From assembly GCA_016110215.1 (NCBI GenBank), contig JADWQD010000004.1, positions 186,001-250,000 on the forward strand: a stretch of 64,000 nucleotides of DNA, in the 5' to 3' direction. Under the pieces are notes generated by a model. It had not been told where the DNA came from and made no database searches. It saw only the letters and a program-made list of their open reading frames with translations. The stretch is from Capronia americana. Lineage: Eukaryota > Ascomycota > Eurotiomycetes > Chaetothyriales > Herpotrichiellaceae. Each line of letters starts with the position of its first letter. The stretch's first letter is position 1. This document shows positions 40,957-52,202 of the stretch, piece by piece. The position numbers and the translations under genes are program-made.

Positions 40957-42798
40957 ATGCTGCTCACCTCTCTTCTCACTCTCGCAGCCTTCTTCCAGCC
41001 CGCCTTCTCCTGCGACGACCATGACTGGACCTCTCCGTTTCTCGGCGGCTACGTGAACCATGGCTTGATGAGAAGACATGACCTGGCCAAAAGAATCCAG
41101 CCCGCTGCTCTACCCACACCTCCCCAGAAAATCAAAGACTTGCACTGGGGCCAGCTCAATTTTCTCCACACGACAGACACTCATGGGTGGCTGGCGGGTC
41201 ATCTGCTTGATGACAATTACAGTGCCGACTATGGCGACTTTGCCGATTTCGTCCAGAAGATGAAGGCCAAAGCTGATGTTCACGGCGTTGACCTCCTGCT
41301 CGTTGACTCGGGTGATTTGCACGACGGGACTGGTTTTGGAGATGCCACCACACCCAACGGCAAGCTCACCCTTCCCATCTTCCAGAAACTCCCTTACGAC
41401 CTGCTGTCGATTGGAAACCATGAGCTTTACACGACGGAGATCGCAAACACCACCTACCACGACTTTGCGCCACGATGGGGCGGTCGATATGTTACATCCA
41501 ACGTCGACTTCAACCTCACAGGGACTCCGGTACCGTTCTCGAACAGATACGCGTACTGGAAGTCGAAGCAGGGCATTCGAATCATGGCGTTTGCCTTTAT
41601 CTTTAACTTCACCGGCAACAGCAATGCAACGGTTGTCACCCCTGTTGGTGACGCGGTTAAACAATCTTGGTTCCAGCAACAGGTCAAGAGAACAGACATT
41701 GACTTGTTCTTGGTCGCCGGACACATTACCCTCCGCAATTCGACCGAATGGGGACTGATATATGCTGCAATCCGTCAATATCATCCCAGAACCCCAATTC
41801 AGATCTTCGGGGGCCATCGACACATTCGCGATGCGGTGGTTTTCGATTCCGCCGCCCTTGGGATCGCTTCTGGCAGATATTGCGAGACTGTCGGTTGGGT
41901 ATCGGTTAATGGCCTTCCCAAGAATGTGACAAAGGCCAAATCCCCCATGGGCAATGCCACGAAAATCACACAGACACCATCTGCTGTGCCTGGTGTCAAG
42001 CCGTATCTGAACTCCACGTTGTCTTATTCACGACAATATCTCGACTTCAATCGGTATAGCTTCGAATTCCATACCGGCACCAATGAGCAGACCTTCAACA
42101 CCACTGTCGGTGTGACCATCAGCAGGAACATCACGACATCGGTCAACAGCCTTCCTGAACTTACTCAGAAGCTCGGCTGCTGTCCGGCAGACTATTACCT
42201 CGACCGTTTCCCTATCAGCTCGAATCAGAGTTTGTTCAACTACTTGACCAATGTCGTCTTCCCAGCTGTGGTGGTCGATCCGAACCGAACCGACATGCCT
42301 CGAATAATTCTCACCAATACAGGAGGGTTTCGCTATGATCTGCTGAAGGGCCCCTTCACGATAGATAACGCATATCAGACGAATCCTTACACTAACTATT
42401 GGCTACGCATGACAGCACCTTGGTCTTCAGCCAAGAACCTGCTCTTGAATATGCAAACGGACAAAGTCTACAAACGAGCCAATACTCCCGTCAACGCTAC
42501 GACCTTGGTCGAGACCCCCGGCTACGTCACTAAGGATGACTTGGGCAACGACGGTGACAATATCGCTCACATCAATCAAGGCTACTCGCCCTCGTCGCAC
42601 TATGTTCAAGCAAATGTCAGTGTGTCGAACATTACTGATGACACGCTTGTGGATGTCTACGGAACGAGCTTCTTCACTGCAGCGGCTGCCAAATACCTGA
42701 CTGGAAACACGAGTGATTGGATCAACGCCGATGGGAACTTTTCTAGTTTTGACACCTTGCCGAGGATGGCGAGCTTGTATTGGAGCAAAGATTGTTAA
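40957..42798 (+). CDS. Secreted 5'-nucleotidase/metallophosphoesterase (YHR202W-like)
   Basis: Single-exon 613-aa protein with signal peptide (MLLTSLLTLAAFFQPAFS). The calcineurin-like metallophosphoesterase core has the two-metal residues in HTTDTHGWLAGH (near 75), DSGDLHDGTG (near 120), GNHELY (near 155), AGHITLRN (near 255) and GGHRHIRDA (near 285). This matches the 5'-nucleotidase superfamily, in particular the fungal group around yeast YHR202W, which hydrolyses phosphate esters in the vacuole or outside the cell. Many N-x-S/T sequons support secretion. The ATG at 40957 was chosen because the signal peptide begins there. An in-frame upstream ATG at 40882 would bury it. The exact substrate is unknown. 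Confidence 0.88.
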   Translation: MLLTSLLTLAAFFQPAFSCDDHDWTSPFLGGYVNHGLMRRHDLAKRIQPAALPTPPQKIKDLHWGQLNFLHTTDTHGWLAGHLLDDNYSADYGDFADFVQKMKAKADVHGVDLLLVDSGDLHDGTGFGDATTPNGKLTLPIFQKLPYDLLSIGNHELYTTEIANTTYHDFAPRWGGRYVTSNVDFNLTGTPVPFSNRYAYWKSKQGIRIMAFAFIFNFTGNSNATVVTPVGDAVKQSWFQQQVKRTDIDLFLVAGHITLRNSTEWGLIYAAIRQYHPRTPIQIFGGHRHIRDAVVFDSAALGIASGRYCETVGWVSVNGLPKNVTKAKSPMGNATKITQTPSAVPGVKPYLNSTLSYSRQYLDFNRYSFEFHTGTNEQTFNTTVGVTISRNITTSVNSLPELTQKLGCCPADYYLDRFPISSNQSLFNYLTNVVFPAVVVDPNRTDMPRIILTNTGGFRYDLLKGPFTIDNAYQTNPYTNYWLRMTAPWSSAKNLLLNMQTDKVYKRANTPVNATTLVETPGYVTKDDLGNDGDNIAHINQGYSPSSHYVQANVSVSNITDDTLVDVYGTSFFTAAAAKYLTGNTSDWINADGNFSSFDTLPRMASLYWSKDC

Positions 42799-43603
42799 AA
42801 TGTCAAGGGAAGGACGTTTTTGTGTGAGTGACCATGGGCTCGGCAGTGATCGATGCGAGGAATATAGAGTTATGAAGCATGATGATGTAAACCCACCTAA
42901 TATGAGAAGATGAGTAACACAATCAAAGTGTGTGTGAATACTTTCACGAGCAGAGATATCGAGATCTGCGTAATAATACAGTCTTCCTCTCCGACCTTCT
43001 GAGCAGAATGATACTGCAGGCCCTCGACATGCACCGGCGACGCACATGCTCCACGCGATCGGGTCGAAGCCTCCGTTTCAGCACGGTATTAATGACACAT
43101 ACCGTGGGAAACATTATTTCTGAATATTTGGCCGAATAACTGACAGAGGACGCGCAAAAACCAGGAAAGCTGAAATGTCCCATACCCTTCCCGTACTATT
43201 CTGTACGAGTAATGGATCTAAGTAGATTTCCGCAGATACGACGCAATGCTTGCTCGTGGGGGAAAACGAGACCGGCGCGCGTTGCGTGTGACAAACAATA
43301 CTGCACTGGAGGACCTGCGAAAGATATGTGTGTGTGTGTGTGTGTGTGTCAAGAACAGGCGAGGCCAGAGACTAGGCTGCGTCCTGCTGCTTCAGCTTCT
43401 GCTTCAGCTTCTGCTCTGACTGACATGAAAGTACTTGATCTATGTCGAAATGGTACATGTAGGATCAAATAGAAGCGCCGAGGGAAGACGTTTCAGAGGG
43501 GCGACTTGAAAGGAGTTGTTCAGGTCATGGATGGCATTATCTTCAAAAATTGATACACACCAATATCTTCTCATGTCGGTGTTGTCTGTGAATCATGCCA
43601 ACA
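42799..43603. other. Convergent intergenic region
   Basis: Between the metallophosphoesterase gene and the minus-strand striatin gene. Contains a TG microsatellite (43327-43349) and a GCTTCAGCTTCT repeat near 43388-43414. No gene is seen. Confidence 0.65.
43327..43349. repeat. (TG)n microsatellite
   Basis: About 11 uninterrupted TG units in the 3' intergenic region between convergent genes. Confidence 0.9.
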
Positions 43604-46248
43604 TCAAGTTCGGGAGAATACCTTGACGGCACCGTCACCGCCGCAGCTAATGACCCATCGCCCGTCAGGACTCCAGACCACACCACATACACCTTCGCCC
43701 CTCATGATGCGATGACTGGAGATCTCTTGTGTACAACTTCGCTTCTCGAGCGACCAAAACCGTAAACTCGCGTCGTGACCGCCTGAAACCAATTCTTTGC
43801 CGTCGGGTGATAATGACAAGGAAGAAATCGCTGATGGATGTGCAAGCATGGTATATGTGCATTGCCCTGATTGGTGGAGAGTCAGAATCACTGTGTTTCA
43901 TGTGGTAGGGGAAGGGCAAAACATACCGCTATTCGCGTCAAAGAAACGAATGTACCGATCCTCATAACCTGCAATGACCACTCCTTCGACTCCGCCATCG
44001 GACCCGGTTGCACCGTGGACAACGTCGTCTTCTCCCATCGATCCACGTCGGCCGGGCGCGACGGAGTCTCTAGTATCAAAGCCGCTGCTGCTGGCAACAA
44101 CAGCATTGATTCCCGTGTTCGGCGTGCCGTCGTAGGTTTCTTGGCTGGCCATGCCCACAATTTCTTCGCCCGTCCGTGTGTCGAACACCAGAACACTTGC
44201 ATCGGTGTATCCGACAACGAAGCTCTCTCCATGATTGCCCAATGGAGAAATGGATGTTGGTGCCGGTTTATCTGCTCGTTCTATCCGGTGCACCAGGCAG
44301 TAGTTGAAGGGCGTCGCACTGGCAATACTCGGTTGTGGTGAGCTGGGGAAATTTGAGCCCGCAGATATTGAGTTGGCTCTGCGACTGCCCCTTGCTGATC
44401 GACTTCCAGCTTGCGGCGACGTAAGCTGAGGTGGTGTACTGACAGCCCAGATAAATATCGTTCCATCGGCACCGCCAGCGACAAGAAGAACCCGGTCCGG
44501 TCCTCCAAATTGCGAACAACGATCCCCGAGGATGGTGCCTGTTGAGCCTGGTAAGCAGCAAAGGGCCCAAACAGCATCCTTGTGTCCTTCTAGCGTTGCT
44601 TTCGCATCGACTCGACCGCGCTCCCAAACTTTGACTGTGGCGTCTTCACCGCCAGAGAAGATCCACCCATCGCCGGCAGCACGACCACCACTTGAAAAGT
44701 TTGAAGATGCAGGACATGCTGCTAACGAACAGACAGCTCCAATATGGCCACGATGGGTGAAATGCGCTATTCGGTCCAAATCGTCTCCCAGGGCAACGTT
44801 ATGAGTGTAGGTTGCCGGTATGTGCCATCGCTTGACACCGCCGTCATCGCTTGCTGTGCAGAATTCGGGCTCCGATGGACTTCCTCCACCGGTGAAAACG
44901 ACGGCGCGAACGACATCCAAGTGCCCTCTCATGGCGAACCTTACTTTGAACTGTGATGCGTCCGACTTGCCTGCCAGGTCCTTCGCGTCATTGCTACCTT
45001 CGCTGCGCCGCCTTCCACCCATGCTCTTCCGACGATACGAGCCTGGTGCTCGAGGCGGAGATTTGGACGGTATCAGATTCGCGCTGGGGAATAGTTCGGT
45101 ATCCGGCCTCTGAGGCAGCCCCTCAACAACCTTCTCCGAAGCCGATGGGCCATCATCGAAATCCCATCCCTCAGATATTTCTTGCTTGGGCTCGTCCATT
45201 GTCCTCATTTCGGTCTGATCTTTCAAGGGAATTTCCTGTCCATAGGCATCGTAGCTGTGGGATATGGATTCCACCTGGTCGTCGGTCACCGGCATTGACT
45301 CGTTGAAGAAATTCTTTCTTGGGTCCGCCACAGGGATAGATTGGACGATTTGGTCGGGTATCCGCCGGTCCACCACACCAGGCTGGATTTCCGAATTGTT
45401 GATAGCCGTAGTCGTTCGAGTAACAGGGTTTGGTTCTCCGTACTGCATCGGCTGTTGGACAGCATTCTCTCTTACCATGGCGACATTTCGATGCTGTTGC
45501 TGTTTCACTTGCTGTAATTGAAGATAGGCCTCTTGGAGCTCTTGTTGCGAAGGCTGTCGCGCTTGGAAGGCATGGGCCCCGTTGGTCGATGGCACGAGTT
45601 CATTGGTCTCCGGCGGTACATGGGTTGTCGGTAGGACGTGATATGTGATTTCGGAAGAGCATTTGGAAAGGAAGCCCTTGGACTTGTCGCGCTCTTTTTC
45701 TTGTCGGATTCCCTGCATTAGGTGATGGTCCGGATCGATCTCGGCGTCGAAATGGGCGATGGCTTTGACATGCAGATCTGTCTTGTTGTGAATAGCTGGG
45801 ACGAATGCATCCATGAGAAATCGTACCTTTGCCCGCAGCCTTCAGCTCTTCTCGTGCCAGGTCTTTGGCGTCTTTGTGGTTGTCAACCGCTTCGCCTTTG
45901 CTGACATTTCTCGTCCTCTCCCGCTCTTTCTTGAGCGCTGTCTCCAAGAGTTTAACATGTCGTTCTAAGGAGATGCGCATGCCTTTGCTTGTCCTGGTCT
46001 CTCCTTCGAGGATGGCTATCCTGTTTCTCATTTCTTCGCGCTCGATTTCCCACGCATTTCTATCTCGCTCATGTCGATGCCATTCTGTCTGCAGAAAGCG
46101 CATGACACCTATCCGCTGTGGTCAGTACTACACCAGGCCTGCATGTGAAGGGTCTCCCACCTTGTAATGTATATGCTTGCACTCCATTCGCTTCTCCGGC
46201 AGCCATTCCTCCTACGGCGCCTCCTCCAGCTCCGGACTGCCACGCCAT
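43604..46248 (-). CDS. Striatin family WD40 scaffold of STRIPAK
   Basis: Four exons (46161-46248, 45827-46108, 43927-45762, 43604-43866) give 822 aa. Striatins are the regulatory B subunits that scaffold PP2A and kinases in the STRIPAK complex, which in fungi controls cell fusion, septation and fruiting-body development. The N-terminal [21 protein letters not shown] caveolin-binding-like block (about 27-47) is followed by a long coiled coil to about 100. A disordered Gln-rich linker precedes six or seven WD40 repeats (about 390-822), with repeat ends such as VVFTGGG...RWHIPATY, DGWIFSGGEDATVKVW and SGGHDASLRFWSLE. The exon joins all keep frame. The 64-bp third intron boundary (45763-45826) was chosen because an earlier acceptor would give a 31-bp intron. 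Orthologues: Sordaria Pro11, Neurospora HAM-3. Confidence 0.9.
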
Positions 46249-46776
46249 GATGCGCTTTCTGGCGCTGCTGTGCTTGTGATGCTCTCATCTAGCCATGTTG
46301 GTGGATTATGAGGGCTGGAAAGTGGTCACGCTGGCATTAACCGAGGAGATCCCACCGATGAGGAGTGATCGACGTCGGAGCTGGGATGCGAGAAAAGACT
46401 GCAAATTGCCAATGACGACTATGGAGGAGTCGTCAGGGGCGGAGGGCGTGCTCACGTCTGGTGCGTAGAAAGCTACGTGTTGCTGGATGATTTCAAGACT
46501 GAAAGCAGTCCCCTGGTCGAAGCGCGAGCACAGCTGCGACTTTCGCTCCGCAGGCTGAGCGGCGGCAGCCAAACTCTATTAGCGCCAGGCCGGCGGTTTG
46601 ACTGCGGCTAAAGCACCACGGCACTTTCTTCACTTCCACGCCTCGACCATCACTACTGGTTACATCTTGCCGGCGGTGCAGGGGAGCAGCTCGAGATGGG
46701 TAAAGCCCAGCACGGTGTATTCATCACAGTAAACTCATCATGCATTCGGGTATCATCGTCACGTGAATCCTAAGCA
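46249..46776. other. Intergenic region upstream of striatin
   Basis: Promoter of the striatin gene and 3' flank of the rad14 gene. A minus-strand ORF of 88 codons at 46306-46572 has a fairly protein-like composition (SSIVVIGNLQSFLASQ) but no domain. It may be an upstream ORF in the striatin leader or chance. Confidence 0.5.
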
Positions 46777-47865
46777 TTACAGTTCGAGTTCTTCCACTTC
46801 CAGGCCACATATCGTACATGTCTTGACAGGAAACCCAGTTTCCGGGTTGTCAATGGGCCGACCAAATTCATGAACATGTTTACCGCCACTCATATCATCC
46901 CCGAAATTCCCGGGGGCACCACCTTTCTTGTTCCGCTGGTAGGCTTCAACCCGAGTCCTCTTTTTCAGGTCCGCCAGCTTCGACTTGAACTTGTTCTCCT
47001 TTCGCTTCTTTTTCTCGGTCTCTCGGTTCTGGAACTCCTCGTCCAGTGCTTCTGCCGATCCCCATTTCTTTTCCGAAAAGGCATACTCTTCCACCTGACA
47101 TCTCAGATACAAGAACATATTGTGCCACGTCGACTTGTGTGGGTTTGGTCTTTCGAGATGCGGCAGCAGATTTTCGTCTTTCAGCTCGGGGTCTGTCAGA
47201 AGGTAATCTTCCTTTGCTTCTGTCTTGGTGAGCAGGCTGTATTTCTCGGGGAACTTGTCTTTGCAGGTGTTGCACACGGCAAGGCTAAACACGTCAAGCC
47301 ATTTCCAGTCAACTTCGAGGGTCCCACACTCCCGGCAAGCCTTGGTTTTCTGGTCTGTCATGGCTGTGATTCCCGGCTCAAAAGGACCGGCTTGACGACT
47401 TCGCAGCGACCTAAGCAATTGTTGCCTCTCCCATTCCTTCTCGGTCATATGTGACGGCTTCTGGTCCTTTTCCTCGGCGTGTAGAGCCTTGTTGTACGGA
47501 TCATCTTCTTGAGTCAAGAACCCACCCTTGGTATCCGCCATCTTGCTGAAATCATAGTCGACGTACTTTGCAAAGTTGCGCGCCGGCTGGATAGCCTCAA
47601 GGGGACGACTGGTTTCGGTTCTGGCATCGCGGTTCGTCGCCGGTGCGGGAGTCTCAGAGTAGGTAGCATACGAGCGTTTTTGGCCTGCGGCCGACGAGTC
47701 AGTTCTCTGTAGACGTGCTGCAGCTGCAACTTCTGTCTCTCTCTGTTCCCGCAGAGCCTTGGCTTTGAGACGATTAATCTCGATCCTCCTCACTTGCTCC
47801 GGGGTCAGCGGTGACTGGGACCTGGCCGGAGCCTGAGGAGGCGGCGTCGAGGGTCGCGATGGCAT
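46777..47865 (-). CDS. rad14: DNA repair protein Rad14/XPA
   Basis: Single-exon 362-aa nucleotide-excision-repair protein that verifies damaged DNA and helps position the incision complex in the nucleus. The C4 zinc finger is visible as CREC...CNTC with an 18-residue spacing (about 183-206). The following XPA DNA-binding domain includes SLLTKTEAKEDYLLTDPELK and LPHLERPNPHKSTWHNMFLYL. The N-terminus has EINRLKAKALREQR, the conserved basic helix. The C-terminal part is rich in Lys/Arg and ends with a second CTICGLEVEELEL Cys pair. The start ATG at 47865 (MPSRPST) is the first that gives the normal length. The longer reading frame upstream belongs to the promoter. It is divergent from farnesyl diphosphate synthase with 249 bp between ATGs. 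Confidence 0.93.
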   Translation of the reverse strand: MPSRPSTPPPQAPARSQSPLTPEQVRRIEINRLKAKALREQRETEVAAAARLQRTDSSAAGQKRSYATYSETPAPATNRDARTETSRPLEAIQPARNFAKYVDYDFSKMADTKGGFLTQEDDPYNKALHAEEKDQKPSHMTEKEWERQQLLRSLRSRQAGPFEPGITAMTDQKTKACRECGTLEVDWKWLDVFSLAVCNTCKDKFPEKYSLLTKTEAKEDYLLTDPELKDENLLPHLERPNPHKSTWHNMFLYLRCQVEEYAFSEKKWGSAEALDEEFQNRETEKKKRKENKFKSKLADLKKRTRVEAYQRNKKGGAPGNFGDDMSGGKHVHEFGRPIDNPETGFPVKTCTICGLEVEELEL

Positions 47866-48114
47866 CTTTGTACTGGCAATGATGAAGAGGGTGGAAGGGG
47901 GCAGTAATGGTCGATGACGGTTAGAGGAGACATGGCGAAGGTAGGTGGCGCAAGCGGCTGGCCGTGCCTGGCAGCCACAAGTTGTCGGCGCCACTCGGGG
48001 AAGCTGCCTCCGATGCCTCAGGAACAGATGCGCGTCTCCAACAAAATGTTCGCTGTTCCCCCTCATCGATTGCAGATTGTCGGTCAAGGAAGCTTTCACT
48101 GGAGTATCACCGCC
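47866..48114. promoter_or_regulatory. Shared divergent promoter (rad14 / FPP synthase)
   Basis: Only 249 bp separate the start codons of the divergently transcribed rad14 and farnesyl diphosphate synthase genes, so both promoters and leaders must overlap or abut here. No recognised control element was identified by eye. Confidence 0.5.
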
Positions 48115-49212
48115 ATGGCAACGAAGACGACTCGAGCAGACTTTACAGACGTCTTTCCCTCGCTGGTGGAGGACCTGCTGGGAGAATGTCGAAAATTCAA
48201 TCTCCCCGACAATGCGCTCCAATGGTTCGAGAAGGTACCTGTTATACGCACGCTGTGCATCTGCTCTCTTGGCTAATCCTGGCGATAGTCTCTCAATACG
48301 AACACTCCTACGGGCAAGCTAAACAGAGGCATGTCTGTGCCGGATACGGCCTCTCAGCTCCTCGGACGCCCTCTATCCCTTGAAGAATTCAAAGACCTTG
48401 CAACCCTTGGCTGGCTCACCGAATTGCTACAAGCATTTTTCCTTGTGAGCGACGACATCATGGACTCGAGCATAACACGACGTGGAGAGCCCTGCTGGTA
48501 CCGCAATCCAGGTGTCGGCATGATTGCCATCAATGATGCCTTCATGCTCGAGTCTTCTATCTACCTCATCCTCAAGAAACGCTTCCGCAGTCACCCCGCC
48601 TACCTCGACCTCATTGAGCTCTTCCACGAAGTCACCTGGCAGACTGAATTGGGCCAGCTCTGCGATCTGATCACGGCGCCCGAAGATGACGTCGACCTCA
48701 ACAACTTCAGCATGGCAAAGTACACCTTCATTGTCATCTACAAGACCGCATATTACTCCTTCTACCTTCCCGTCGCACTGGCCCTGCACTACCTGCGACT
48801 CGCAAGTCCCAAGAATTTGAAACAATCAGAAGATATTCTCATCCCGCTGGGCGAGTACTTCCAGATTCAAGACGACTACCTTGACGCATTCGGTGATCCT
48901 GCTGTGATTGGCAAGATCGGCACCGACATCAAGGACAACAAGTGTGGGTGGTTGATAAATCAGGCGTTGCAGATAGTCACTCCCGAGCAGAGAAGGCTGC
49001 TGGACGAGAACTATGGGCAAAAGGATGATGCGAAAGAGGCCAAGGTGAAGGAATTGTACAACGAGCTTCAACTGGAGAAGAGATACCAGGAATATGAAGA
49101 GAAGAGAGTTGGGGAGTTGAGGCAGTTGATGGCAGCTGTGGATGAAAGTGAGGGTCTCAAGAAGGGAGTGTTTGAGACGTTCCTTTCAAAGATCTACAAG
49201 AGGAGTAAATAG
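48115..49212 (+). CDS. erg20: Farnesyl diphosphate synthase
   Basis: Two exons (48115-48234, 48289-49212) give 347 aa, the usual length of the family. It condenses IPP with DMAPP and then GPP to make farnesyl diphosphate, precursor of sterols, prenyl groups and terpenoids in the cytosol. The first Asp-rich motif is DDIMD (near 97) and the second is DDYLD (near 236), the two Mg-binding sites. FQIQDDYLDAFGDP and TDIKDNKCGWL are the classical C-terminal signatures. The C-terminus ends KIYKRSK as in fungal Erg20. The intron is phase 0 (54 bp). The gene is a housekeeping enzyme rather than a cluster-specific copy as far as can be seen. Confidence 0.96.
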
Positions 49213-49307
49213 GTATGTACGGTGTCTGGGGTTCAGTTCCAGGGCTTGCGTGTAGACCGCGGCATCAGGGCATGGAAACTCAGCGGAAACGGTTGGATGC
49301 TTTCGAG

Positions 49308-51223
49308 TCAGGCTCCAATCCAGACCTCATGCTCCATGGCTCCGAAGGACATGCCTTCATTCCACATTGAACCTTCACTCTCCGGAATATATCCCCTCTC
49401 GCAGCGCTCATACCGCACCTTCGGACGCGTGTGATAGAAGTCATCGAACCGCTCGTCAAGAGCGTCTCGAAGGGCTCGCACGTGCCCCGTAGGATGGAGT
49501 GATGACCACGGAAATCGACATTCGTCCATTTTGCAGGTCTTAAGCACCAACAGCAGCGCGTCAAGACGGGGGATGAGACGGGAAATTGTCGTGGTGATAT
49601 TGCCAATCGCAAGGACGTGTCCCGCGCCATTCGGGGACGTTATCTCATCTCTGGATCTTGCGGTGGGCATACCAACAGTGTACGTTCTCGTTGTTTCGCG
49701 GTAGATGTTGTCCATCTGCCACGGGTCCTTGGTCATGTCGTATAGCTCGTGCTCATTGCTACACCAGACAGTATACAACAGATCGTAACCATCTCCATTA
49801 ATTCGAAGAGCCTTGTATGTATGATTCGGATAGAGGACGAACCCATGTTTCCCCTCGGATTGGATGATACCCCACATCTCGATGTTGACATGTTCCTGTT
49901 GCCAGGGTACTTCTGGATGTATCAAGTCCTTTTGCTGCAGTGGAATTGCAGTGCCATCGAGTTCATACTTTGCCATTTCCCTATCCGAGACACCTGCCAG
50001 TCTGAGGAAAGTGGGCGCCAGATCGACGTGCGATGTCAGGATCTGTGTTCGATGACCCTGTGGGACACCAGGGCCTCGAACAAGAAAGGGAATATTGATG
50101 TCTTCCTCGAAAGCGCACTGCTTCCCGGGTTGCCTCCTGTGGTGTCCGATACTATACCCATTGTCGGTGGAGAAGAATATGTACGTGTTCTCCAGGGCGC
50201 CGGCTCGGTGCAGCCGCCTGACCAACCGGTCAGTCATCTCGTCAACAGCTTGGAGCGTCCGCAATCGGTTGCGATACCATTCGTCGTTGTAGTCCACATT
50301 GGATTGATTCTGCACGGGCAAGGCTAGAAGCCATGAAGCACCACTTGGTTTGTCTGGGTTGAAGTTGGCACTCCGATGTACTTTGGCGTCCTTGAAGAGA
50401 TGCTTGTGACGGCCAGCTGGCCGTGGCATAGACTGTTCTACTACACCGCCTCTGATGTTTACGTTGCTGTGGGGCGCTGTTGGCGCAATCGTGAGGAAGA
50501 ATGGATCGCGCTCGTTCAGTGCCTCGTTTAGGTACCCAAGCGCTTTCTCCGCCACAAGATCCGTAGAATACTGGCCTTCGTAACTGATTGGAGGATTGTG
50601 ATCTCGTTGAAAGGTCGCATTGTAGTACTCGTAAGTGTACGGATCGAGCAGAAAGTCTGAGCCCGTCCACCCTGCTGCGTGCGGCTTGTCGTAGTTGGAC
50701 ATGCTCTGAGCGTTGAACAGCTTACCGACGTAATATGTATTGTAGCCAGCATCCTGTAGCCATATGGGTAGGTATGCATCGTTGAAGCCTTGACTCACAA
50801 ATTTCGGGTATCCTCCCCATGGAGGATGCAAATCCGTGACATTGGTATTATGCGCCGCCTTGCCCGTCCACATGCTTACTCTGGAAGGACAACATAGAGC
50901 GACTGTGCAGTAGTGTCGCCGGAAGGATGTGCCACGATCAGCTATATGCTTCGTGAGAAGCGGCATATATGCGAGGGAGTCCATGTGCAGATCCTGATCG
51001 TCTGTCAAGATAAAGACGATGTTCGGTCTTTTGCCGGAGGCATCGAGAAGCTCTTGCCTCTGACAGCAGACTTCAGCTACTAGACAGAAGAGCAAAGAGG
51101 CCACGGCCCATCTCCATCGCGCCCCAGAACCTCGCCTCCATGTCTGCAAGGTGAAGCAACAGGGCCGTCAGTATCGCGGTCACCGCATGATGAGCGCTTG
51201 TCACCAACAGGTAGAATTACCAT
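49308..51223 (-). CDS. Secreted sulfatase (arylsulfatase/GlcNAc-6-sulfatase-like)
   Basis: Predicted 612-aa alkaline-phosphatase-fold sulfatase that hydrolyses sulfate esters. An N-terminal hydrophobic segment (WAVASLLFCLVAEVCC) suggests a signal peptide. The metal-binding pair is in NIVFILTDDQD (near 44-54). The formylglycine signature is CCPSRVSMWTGK (near 85), with the modified residue being the first Cys of CxPSR. Further conserved blocks are YVGKLFN, APTAPHSN and FFSTDNGYSIGHHR. The body exon has no in-frame ATG before the metal site. It is best joined across a 77-bp intron (51144-51220, GTAATT...TTGCAG) to a first coding exon that consists only of the ATG at 51221-51223. The stop lies 95 bp from the FPP synthase stop (convergent). 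Confidence 0.85.
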
Positions 51224-52202
51224 CGTATCTTTAGAGGCGCACGGAACTGCGGGGACAGAAGCCCTAACCAAGTGCCTAACACCGACACACTTTCAAGAGT
51301 CTGAATTTATATGACTAAAGGAGAGAGCTGCGATCTCGTCCCAATGATTGCTAAAAGAGACGAGCGACGTTGAGCTCGAAGGGTTGTTGCATTGGCAACC
51401 GGGATCTGATTGGAGTCGGAGATGGTGGGCATGGCAACAGCATCTGAAATTTGCTTGTGAACTGGGCTTGAGAATGCGGGGGCAGCAGCTTGGAGTGCAT
51501 CCTTTGGGGGAGATTCCTTCAATCATAGGCGAGAGTGAAGAAGAATGGGGAACAGCCCACCGGCATGGCTCCCCGCCTAAACTCGATTTGGGAGGCAGAA
51601 ACCAAATGACGTGCCTGCCGTCATTGTGCGTTGAGCTGCATTTCTCTGGGAGAGCTTTAGGCGTGGCATGATTCGCACCATGCCGTCACTCACCTATCAC
51701 TTTAAATTGGGTGGTACGACGACAAATGATAATAATTCAGCTGTAAGCAGCGCCGTTGAACATCTTTCTTCGTTGTCATTTGTGCCTGAGTTTGCACCTC
51801 TGTACCTTTGTTGCCTGAGACACTCAAGTCAACAAATTCACAAGCTTGTCTCCTCCCTTGTCCTGCGGTGGAGCTTTCCTCGATTGCCTCCACTCCAACA
51901 GATCGGCTCTCTGCTACCATCGGCCCAGCCTGCCACAATTTCTCAGTTCCCGCTTTCGACAGTTTCTCTGGCTGCATCTTCTTGACTTTACATCTCCTGG
52001 CCCTTCTTTCACCCCAGGAGATTATTTGACCGAGCTCCTGTGCGACTCCTCACTTGGTCCTTGCCCTCGGTTCACAGAAGGGTCTCCTGCGTACCTCTCG
52101 AACCCGGCTTCAAGCTTCCGCACTTCTGTGGGGTAAGCTTCCATCTCCAGGTTCTCTTGGTCAACAAACACTAACTTTCTTGCACAGCAATTCGAAGCCA
52201 AA
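51224..52202. other. Divergent promoter region, about 1 kb
   Basis: Between sulfatase (minus) and glycogen synthase (plus). The right half is pyrimidine-rich (about 51780-52130), consistent with a long 5' leader of the glycogen synthase gene and possibly a leader intron near 52131-52190. No gene is supported. Confidence 0.55.

Noticed and set aside
45795..45826. 31-bp intron in the striatin gene (GTACGA to CCCAG)
   Set aside because: It is too short for splicing. A later acceptor gives a 64-bp intron in the same frame.
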